The notes under the pieces: model-generated | Database searches by the model: none | Seen by the model: only the letters and a program-made list of their open reading frames with translations | Told to the model about the DNA's origin: nothing | Position numbers and translations under genes: made by a program | Shown: in pieces, positions 56,205-64,000 of the stretch | Position numbering within the stretch: position 1 is the first letter of the stretch | Layout of the letters: each line of letters starts with the position of its first letter | Assembly: GCA_900095095.1 (NCBI GenBank) | Contig: FMBT01000364.1 | Location: 168,561 to 232,560 of the forward strand | Reading direction: 5' to 3' | Source of the DNA: Fragilariopsis cylindrus CCMP1102 | Lineage: Eukaryota; Bacillariophyta; Bacillariophyceae; Bacillariales; Bacillariaceae | Length of the DNA stretch: 64,000 nt

Positions 56205-57442
56205 TTGTTTGACACACAAAATGTGTTGGGACAGAACGTAATGGAGTTACTATCAATGTTACCAACAACTCTATTGGGAGAATATTATAGAGTGATCCCA
56301 AAAAGTTTAAACGTACTTTTAGGATACGAAATGTACGGAGACATAGTAACTGACACAGTCAATTTCCAGAACCAATTACGCCCACTAACGATAATGAATT
56401 GCCACCACAGTATATTTGAAGATAAGTACGACAAACTAAAGACGGAAAAGTCGACACACGTAAAAGTAAGACAATTCATCACCAATATTGGAGCAATATC
56501 AATTGAAAAGACAGGCGAAACTGCAACCAAAGGAAAATATATAATCATTATACCAATGGATAAAGCCGAAAAAGCGAGAGAAGCGATAGGAACAATGTTT
56601 CAAGAATTCCAAAGAGAAAGCGGACGCTCTGCAGCATTAGCATGCCTAGAGAATTATAACAACTTTCCAACGGTAAACGATACAGTAACAATAAGTGGGC
56701 ACGCACAAAAACTGGCAGACCAAATACGAAAGAAGTACGGTAACAGATCGAAACGAACACCAAGTAGTCATTCAGTAGCAACACCATACTCATTCCATGG
56801 AGACCAGTTTACACAAACAAGCACACCAGCAAAGGTACCAACAAGCATCATACGAAACAACCGACAAAATACATTGACACAAACCCCGAAGAAAAACAGA
56901 GAAGATAAAAGACAACAGATGCAAAGCCAATATTTACATGCCGCTCAGTCACCATACCAACCACACACTCCACAACAGGGAGACAACAAAACAATCGGAA
57001 CAGAAGTATCAGGATTATCCCCAGATGATTCTGCAAAAACATGATGACGAACGTATCAAAGTTAGTAGTAAACTTAGGCGACATGGTAACAACATTAGCC
57101 AAAGAAAGTGCCAGCACCAACGACACATTAAAACAAATGATGTTACAACAGTCAAGCACAATGAACAACTTTATGGCACTAATGGCAAGAAATGAAGATA
57201 GTAGGAACGAAGAAAGACGACAAGAAGAACGGAGATACGATGGAACGCATAGAGTACCACATAACATAGTACAACTATCATCAACGCCAGCAAGCAGCAC
57301 ACTAACATGCAGTCAAAATAGCCTATCACAAATACAACCAATCGCGAAACGTAGCCGCACAGAAATAGATGACGAAACAACAGCAGCATCAACATCAACA
57401 ATATTAAACACACAACAACAAGGAACAACAACAAAGAAATAG
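56205..57442 (+). CDS. LINE ORF1-like protein (two overlapping frames)
   Basis: Frame one is open at least from 56205 to TGA 57044; its first ATG is 56239. It holds a compact basic region (VKVRQFITNIGAISIEKTGE, KYIIIIPMDKAEKAREAIG) and a Gln/Thr-rich tail. Frame two begins ATG 57041, overlapping the first stop as ATGATGA, and codes a helical MVTTLAKESASTNDTLKQMM with a Glu/Arg-rich stretch (RNEERRQEERRYDGTHR), possibly a coiled coil. In LINEs the first ORF binds element RNA. Whether the overlap is a real reinitiation site or just one lost base cannot be decided here. No zinc knuckle is seen. Confidence 0.5.
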
Positions 57443-57830
57443 ACGATGAAGAAATGGGAGAAGACGAACAACAAGAAGAAATACAAGAGGTACATCGATT
57501 GGAAGAAACGAACAAGATAAGACCTCGAATACAACAAGAACAAATAGGAAACAATAATATGGAAATAGAACGACAAGAAGCAACAAACAACTTCGTAGAA
57601 GGAGACTTCGACCAACAATTCCGCAAAGACAGTAACGAGTCTAAGCGGAACGTCGAATAAAGGCCCTTCAGTACCAACAACAGCGAGAATCACTGGAAAG
57701 AACAAACAAAAACCTCAACACAACTACCACAACAAGCAAACAACAAACTCTCAACACAACCACAATCGACCCGACTGGACACAGACGGATAAACATAACA
57801 GACAAACTAACAGCAACGACGGACGCATAT

Positions 57831-59759
57831 ATGCCACGAATATTAGCAAGACATTATCAAAGAAAAGAGCATGGAAGAATTTTGGGCAATACTAGAAGAA
57901 CAGGAAAGATACAGAGAAGACAACGACGACGAGTCACAATCATCACACCTATCAACAAACACGGAATACACAAACGAAATGGACACAACGGATACAGAAG
58001 AACAATACGAAATAAACACTACTAGAACAACAAGGAAAACCCCAATAATGCGAATACGAGGAGGAGCCGAAGAAGAAGAAAAGAATGGAGAAAACGACGG
58101 CCAAGACGAACGTTTCGCTTTAGAGGAACTCAACGACGATGAAGCAGAACCAATGGGAGGTAGAATGGATGAACCAAAACTCCCAGGAATGATACGAATA
58201 TCAGGATGCAATCCTAATGGAATAAGAGCCGATCAAGTAGAAAGCCAGCTACAACACTCATTAGATCTTAATATAGACATACAGTGTTACTCAGAAGTAA
58301 ATACAAACTTCCTCAGAACAGACATGAGACAGCAATTCTTTGAGAAGACGAAGAAGATGGACAGAACGTCTAGGTCAATATGGGGAACCAGCCTATACAC
58401 AACAGAAGCGAATTCAAACCTGGTGGTACAGCAATCATATCTACCGGCAAAAGCGCAAGCCGAGTAAAGAAAAGTGGAACAGATAAACTAGGAAGATGGA
58501 CGTACCAAATATTAGACGGTCAGGGAAATAAGGACGTACTTATCATCAGCGTTTATCAATGCTGTAAAAGACCAACAAACCCAAACGGAGCGACATCATA
58601 TCATCAACAAGAAGTACTGCTAAGCGAAATGGACAGAACAGATACAGATCCCAGAAGAAATTTCTTCCACGATATAAAGACATTCATAAAAGGAATTATA
58701 GACAAAGATAACGTCGAAACGACACCCATCATTATCGGAGATTGGAATGAAGAGTGCAAAGGAACATCCACATCACAAAAACTATGCAACGAGTTTGGAC
58801 TCGTGAACGTGTTTAATAGAATCCATCCGGACCATAAGGAATTTAAGACATACCTACGAGGATCAAGAACCATTGATTTTGTATTAACAACTCCAGATAT
58901 AGCAGACAGAGTAACAAATTTTGTATACGAACCATTTCTTTACAGATTGAAAGGAGATCACAGAGGGTACTACTTCGATATAAGCGAACAACATCTATTC
59001 GGAAACAAAAAGGAAAATCCGTTCGACCCAGGAGGAAGATCCTTATCAAGCAAGAACAGAAAATCGACAGCAACATACTTGAAAGCAGTAAACAAACACC
59101 TATTGGCAAACAATGTTTATGAAAGAATGAAGAAACTGTTGGCATCAGATGAGCCAAACCACGAGGAAGCAGAACGACTAGATAGAGAAATGACACAAGC
59201 ATGCCAACACGGAGAGAACAAGTGTAAGAAAATAAGATTAGACTACTGGAGCGTGGAAATACACACATTAAAAAGAAAACTGTCCGTATGGTGTCAGTTC
59301 AAACGAAGAATAATTAAGAAACTCCCATCAGCACCACTTATAGCAAGAGCAAACTCAATAGGAATAAAATTACAAGAAAACAATACGATGACCGAGATCG
59401 ACAACGAAATACAAACAACAAGAGCAGCAGTGAAGAAAGTGCATAAGAAATCAGCTGAAATGAGAGACGAATGGCTTCTCGAAGCAGCCAACATAGCAGA
59501 AGACGAAGACAAAGCCAAAAAGGCTAAACTAATACGTCAAAAGAGGAAAGAAGAGAAGAAATCAAGAGCATTCCGGCAACTGAAATACGAGAGAGAAAGA
59601 ATTATCAATGGAAGTGGTATAACAAGACTGCAAGTGCCGAAATCGTGGCCCACGTTCGAAGAGTATGATGATGACCAAGAAACAACCTGGAAGACCCTAA
59701 AACAACAAATCCAAAAGACAACAACCAATGGAGGGAAGAAACATGCCCAAAAGAAATAG
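57831..59759 (+). pseudogene. LINE ORF2 part 1: APE-type endonuclease and linker
   Basis: Frame 57871-58467 starts MEEFWAILEEQERYREDN, acidic, then enters the endonuclease/exonuclease/phosphatase fold at IRISGCNPNGIRADQVES and IDIQCYSEVN (metal-binding Asn and Glu). One frame change near 58390 leads to EFKPGGTAIISTGKS, IISVYQCCKRP, IIIGDWNEECKG (catalytic Asp-x-Asn), SRTIDFVLTT and LKGDHRGYYFDI (final Asp-His). The fold is therefore complete apart from the break. A long helical Lys/Arg-rich linker (about 59050-59620) follows. It would nick target DNA to prime reverse transcription. Confidence 0.75.
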
Positions 59760-61717
59760 AATTCTTACTACGACTACGAAATCAAAGGCATTTCGGCCAA
59801 GCTGAAACAGACGGAACACCATTCACAACAGAGTCAATGAAACACAAATTCAATTGGAATGCGACAACGCAACAGGCAGAACTAGTACTCAAAGGAGAAT
59901 ATGCAGATGAAGAAATAAGCAAATCACAAGACTACTATTAGATAATATGACAAGAATAACAGAATTGGATGAACCTGCAAAGTATATTACAAGGAAGGAT
60001 TTTTAAAGGGAAGTTCAAATCGTGGAGAGAATCAACATCAACATCACCAAGCGGACGACACCTAGGACATTACAAAGCATTGATAACCACAATCGATCCA
60101 ACATTAGGAGAGGATGTAAGGAAAACATACACAGACATACAAACCGACATCTCCGATTGCTTACATCACGCTAATAAACTATGCAATAAAACACAAATAC
60201 TCAATACGACCGATGGAAAACAATTGTTAACATGATGATATATAAGAAGAAGGAAACATCAAAATACATAGATTAAGAGTGATACATCTATACGAAGCCG
60301 GCCTCGGTTTCTTATGGGGAATAAAATGGGGACAAGCAATGAAAAAGGCAGTAAAAGAGAAATCTCTCCATCAAGGACAATACGGAGGGCTACCAGGAAG
60401 GGATGTACGTCCCTCACATACCTAGAAGAATAAGATTTGACTACTCAACACTGACACGATACCCACTAGCAATTTCGACAATGAGCCACGGCATGCTACG
60501 ACAGAATACTGTGCTCAGTTTCAAGTCTAGCAGGTAGAAAATATGGTATACACAAGGACATCATCTTCATACTGCGCAAACATTAGAAGAAGCAGAATAC
60601 AAGCTGAAAACATCCACCAAAATATCTGACACGTCATACAAGCATTGTATTAAATTTCCAATACACGGTACAGGACAAGGATCTACAAACTCGCCAATTG
60701 ATATGGTGCTTTCATAATCAAGCGTACTATTCGAAAGTCATAATGAAAAGGCACATGGAATGCTCTTCGAATCACCAGCAGGAGATATGGTAGTCCGATT
60801 CAACATGGTAGGATTTGTAGATGACTCAACGTGCATTACAGGTGGAGCTAAAAACGACACAGTCGAACAGCTATTGGCAACGATGAAAGAAGACGCTCAA
60901 CTATGGCACGATTTGCTATGGTGCTCTGGAGGCAAACTCCGAACTACCAAATGCGGATACCATGTAATACATTATGATTTCAACGACGATGGTACCCCCA
61001 AGATGCTACATAGCCCAGGCGAATCAATAACACTAACAGAATGAACACGGAAACGACGTCGAGATAAAAGCGAAGAACATATTCCAAACAAGAACAAACC
61101 TAGGACATGACAAAGCTCCAGGAAGCACCGGAAGAATACAAACAGAAAAACAAATAGAAAGGATCTAAACTCGCAGACGCGATAGGAAAATGCGGATGTA
61201 CAAGATCAGAATCAAGAATGTTATACGAATCAGTATGGAAAACCAGCCAATAGAATACGTGATTCCACAATCATTCCTATCAGACAAACAATTAATATCA
61301 ATAGAAAAAGCTAGCATGCCACAAATATATGCAAAATGTGGGTTCAACAGAAACACAGCAAGAGCAGTACTCGCAGGACCAATAGAACTAGGAGGAGGAG
61401 GATTTACACCCTTGAAAGTAACGGCAGGAGCTGGATACGTAACACACTTTCTGAAGAACTGGAGAACAATCACGGAAGACATAGGAAAACACACACGGAT
61501 CGTGTACGCATGGACAGCGTACCAAGCAGGCGTAACTTTTCCCCTATTCGAAGATACGAAAACAGAAATACAATATGTAAAAGGAAAAGTAATACCAGCA
61601 ACAAGAAGATTTCTCAGCGAGATCGACAGTAAGATTCATCTAGACAATACATTCATACGACCAAAATTACGCAGCAACGACGTAAGCATCATGGATAGAG
61701 CAATAACAATGAATTAA
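59760..61717 (+). pseudogene. LINE ORF2 part 2: reverse transcriptase, heavily interrupted
   Basis: Pieces in different frames: FLLRLRNQRHFGQAETDGTP, LLLDNMTRITELDEPAKYIT, then WRESTSTSPSGRHLGHYKAL (60022-60082), LYEAGLGFLWGIKWGQAMKK, HQGQYGGLPGRDVRPS, GQGSTNSPID, and the catalytic MVGFVDDSTCI (60805-60837; the F/YxDD box), ending in thumb-like helices and KCGFNRNTARAVLAGPIELG. Stops at 59938-59940 and 60233-60235 and several shifts make it inactive. STSPSGxHLGHYK is a hallmark I associate with a LINE group abundant in diatoms, but I cannot check that here. Confidence 0.75.
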
Positions 61718-61739
61718 CAGATATACAACTGGAAAGAAT

Positions 61740-63262
61740 CAATTGCGTACGGATGTTCCTAGGCATAATGTATTTAAGCGAAATATGCACAATATCAGGC
61801 AGGTACATAAGAAAAGGAATCTTCAACAACACACACAAGACGAAAGTATACAACGTAACAATGTTAAAACCAAAACAAAAGGCACCAAATAATCGTAGTT
61901 GGAGACTCTGGGAAAGAGTGTTACAAACGTTTACCATTACACCATTACAAACAACAGCAGAAACTCATCACACCACTCGCAGAATGGACCAACAACCACA
62001 GTAAATCAGCAGATGGGAACATATCAAGCACATGACAAGAAAATATACAAATACAAACAGAGTCAAGAAGGAACAACAGAATACTGGGAACAATACGCAA
62101 AACACGGAACCATATTAAGACTGGAAAAGACATAGAATATACGAAGTTCTCGCCGTCGGATGGTACACCAATTGAGACAGAAACAATATCAAACGGAAAT
62201 TCGCACTGCAGTACGATAAATGAAATAAGAAAAGAAGAGCAACAGAATATAGCGTACGGACCGATGGTAAATTGGGACAATTTCCTAACATCACAACCAA
62301 CTTGGATCCAAGCACTATTGGAAGATGTAGAATTCTACACAACTGAAGACGGATGGCCTGACTTTTATGAAATCGCAGAAGAACTTAGGAAACATGGACA
62401 TCTAATTTGTGTTTCAGATGGGTCAGTAATCTTTCACAACATGAGTTTTGGCTGGGTACTAGCAACACCGACAGGAAAGAGACTAGTAGGATCAAAAGGC
62501 CCTTGCAACGGAAGAGGAAATTCCATTACGAGCAGAGGGAGCAGGGATGCTGTCAGCAACAGTATTCTTTTCAATCATGGTAACAGAATTAGGATTAGAC
62601 GAATTTAAGGTCAAATGCATATCAGACAATGCTGAATTGATAAGAAGATGTAAAGCACATCTGCATTACAAAGATTCATTCCCCAATGAAACTCTTCGAT
62701 CCGAGTATGACATAACAGAACAAATTTATAAGACACAACACGACCATAATATCAAAGCAACATTCCATTGGGTAAAGGACATCAAGATAATAACAAGGAT
62801 AAAGAAGATCTCTCATTAGAAGCCCAACTAAATATCGAAGCAGATGAATTAGCAGGTGAATACCAAGACGAACACGGAAAATACAGACCACTAGTGAATA
62901 TGCTACCAAGCTGTCCGGCTATGCTATCAATACACGGAATAAGCGTGACAAGCAATTACAGAAAACAACTGATAAAAGCGTATGTAGAGCCAGAATACAT
63001 AGGATATTTAATGAGACGATTTGAATGGAACGAAGAAATAGTACAGATAATTTCCTGGAAAAGCCTATCACTCGCAGTACAACGAATACAACGAGACGTT
63101 CTTCTTACAAAAGTATGCAATGACCTCCTTCCAACAGCAGTAACGCTACACAAGATGCGATACCAGAACAATGACACATGCGTCATGTGTAATCAACGTG
63201 AAACTCGAGATCACATCATGCTATGCACAAGTCCTCACGGATCAAATGGAAAAGAAAACTAA
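61740..63262 (+). pseudogene. LINE ORF2 part 3: RNase H and Zn-knuckle region
   Basis: After a connector, frame 62264-62608 holds LICVSDGSVIFHNMSFGWVL (first catalytic Asp), the next frame VKCISDNAELIRRCKAH (another catalytic Asp), and then WVKGHQDNNKDKEDLSLEAQ with NIEADELAGEYQ (the RNase H HxD...AD end). A Cys-His motif, CVMCNQRETRDHIMLC, follows at 63180-63227, as at the C-terminus of many LINE ORF2 proteins. Each transition needs a one-base change. RNase H in a LINE supports the I/Tad-type assignment. Confidence 0.75.
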
Positions 63263-64000
63263 TAGGATCATGAGAAAGCGACTAGAATATCTAGAAACAG
63301 AATTCGAGATAGGAGAAGGAATGTGTACAGCAATAGCCGAGTGGCTTGAAACTGGAACAGTCGATGAAACCAATTACCCACCTCGATTCACTCGAGCAAT
63401 CACATCACAGAACATGATAGGATGGAGACATCTATTCGGAGGCAAATTATCACAAGAATGGTTAAAATTACAGAAGAAAGCAAGAGAAAGACCAAAGGAC
63501 ACAAAAGAAACAGTTTTGTATGGGGAGCATCAATAATAGAAGTTATACTATCGAACTTTATTGAACTATGGGAATTACGGAACGAAGAAGTACATGGTAA
63601 AACAGAGGAACAACAAGAAAGAACAAGAAAAGCTAAATTAATGGTCGAAGTACGCAGACTAAATGCAATGCGACCCAATGCAAGACCAAGCGACGAATGC
63701 CTATTCATTGATAAAGAGGATGAATTCATAGAAAAATCATCGGCGAAGACAATAGCAACATACATCAGCAGCCATAGAAGGGCAATCATCAACAGCGTTA
63801 AGAAATGGGCAAAACTATCGTACACAGGAGTCGCAACAATCAGTCAGTGGGCATCACGTAACAATAGCGCAGAGACAATGGAACGCAACAATTCAATAAG
63901 AAGAGATAGACTGATTAATGATGGGAGAAAGAAAGAAAGACGAAGGCGGAGACGACTGGCCGCGAGATCAACGACAAGACAGATATCAATATCTGGATTC
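63262..64000 (+). pseudogene. LINE ORF2 C-terminal tail, runs off window
   Basis: Two frames, RKRLEYLETEFEIGEGMCTA...FGGKLSQEWLKLQKKARE and then, from 63517, WGASIIEVILSNFIELWELR...EVHGKTEEQQERTRKAKL, go on to the window edge with a strongly basic end (RRDRLINDGRKKERRRRRRL). This charged helical tail follows the Cys-His motif in the same element. No poly-A or 3' end is reached. Confidence 0.65.

Larger units (their letters stand above)
55690..64000 (+). mobile_element. non-LTR retrotransposon (LINE) with endonuclease, RT and RNase H, decayed, 3' end outside window
   Basis: From about 56.2 kb the plus strand becomes markedly A-rich (CAACAAGAACAA style), typical of LINE sense strands and unlike the flanks. 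Order: ORF1-like protein, APE-type endonuclease, reverse transcriptase, RNase H, a CCHC-like Zn motif and a basic C-terminal tail. Frames are broken many times, and stops such as 59938 and 60235 interrupt RT, so this copy is inactive. The 5' boundary is not fixed; a TATAAATATA at 55786 may belong to its leader or to a host promoter. Domain set (APE + RT + RH) places it in the I/Tad-like side of LINEs rather than RTE or R2. Confidence 0.85.

Overview
The window is nuclear DNA of an AT-rich eukaryote. Introns are short (about 90-330 bases), with GTAAGT-type donors and AG acceptors. The gene set fits a stramenopile, most likely a pennate diatom: a heme-haloperoxidase-like secreted protein with Asp-rich and Ser/Pro/Thr repeats, a CXC (LIN54/TSO1-type) protein ending in an F-box-like segment, Gly/Asp/Ser-rich low-complexity proteins, and a non-LTR retroelement of a type I associate with diatom genomes. 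The taxonomic call is inference; no rRNA or organelle marker is present.

Layout. 1-5.2 kb: the 3' end of an atypical SDR (NAD(P)-binding) gene, a convergent membrane-anchored protein with a PP1-docking-like motif, and a secretory-pathway kinase-like protein. 5.9-10.4 kb: two minus-strand genes, the CXC protein and a Gln/Asn-Ala-rich protein. 10.4-15.3 kb: gene-poor, with one decayed intronless coding relic at 12.6-13.6 kb. 15.3-25.7 kb: a SpoU/TrmH RNA methyltransferase, a cation-diffusion-facilitator transporter with broken frame, the haloperoxidase-like repeat protein, and an HMCES/YedK-type SRAP protein. 26-34 kb: a very long acidic minus-strand gene ending in a SAP domain, preceded in the protein by a Tudor-like segment. 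34.6-36.6 kb: a complete QSOX-type sulfhydryl oxidase.

37.3-43.3 kb is an intact-looking Ty3/gypsy retrotransposon with identical 160-bp LTRs and an AGGTA target-site duplication. Its gag and pol share one frame and are separated by a single TGA. 43.9-47.5 kb is a Lys-rich protein with a leucine-rich-repeat-like half, and 47.8-48.2 kb is a minus-strand 3' exon. 48.7-50.4 kb is a TA-flanked foldback DNA transposon (Tc1/mariner/pogo-like ends) carrying a tandem array. 51.4-53.9 kb is ATE1 (arginyl-tRNA-protein transferase). 55.7 kb to the window end is a decayed non-LTR retrotransposon (ORF1, endonuclease, reverse transcriptase, RNase H).

A recurring oddity is that several normally essential or conserved genes (ATE1, the CDF transporter, the CXC gene, the SAP gene) carry frame breaks, mostly of the one-missing-base type and some next to homopolymers. 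Other genes (QSOX, SRAP, retrotransposon pol, the 580-aa protein) are clean. The simplest reading is residual indel error in the assembly, but real decay of a local haplotype is not excluded. The genes do not form an operon or an evident pathway. The most distinctive single locus is the haloperoxidase-like protein at 19.9-23.3 kb.
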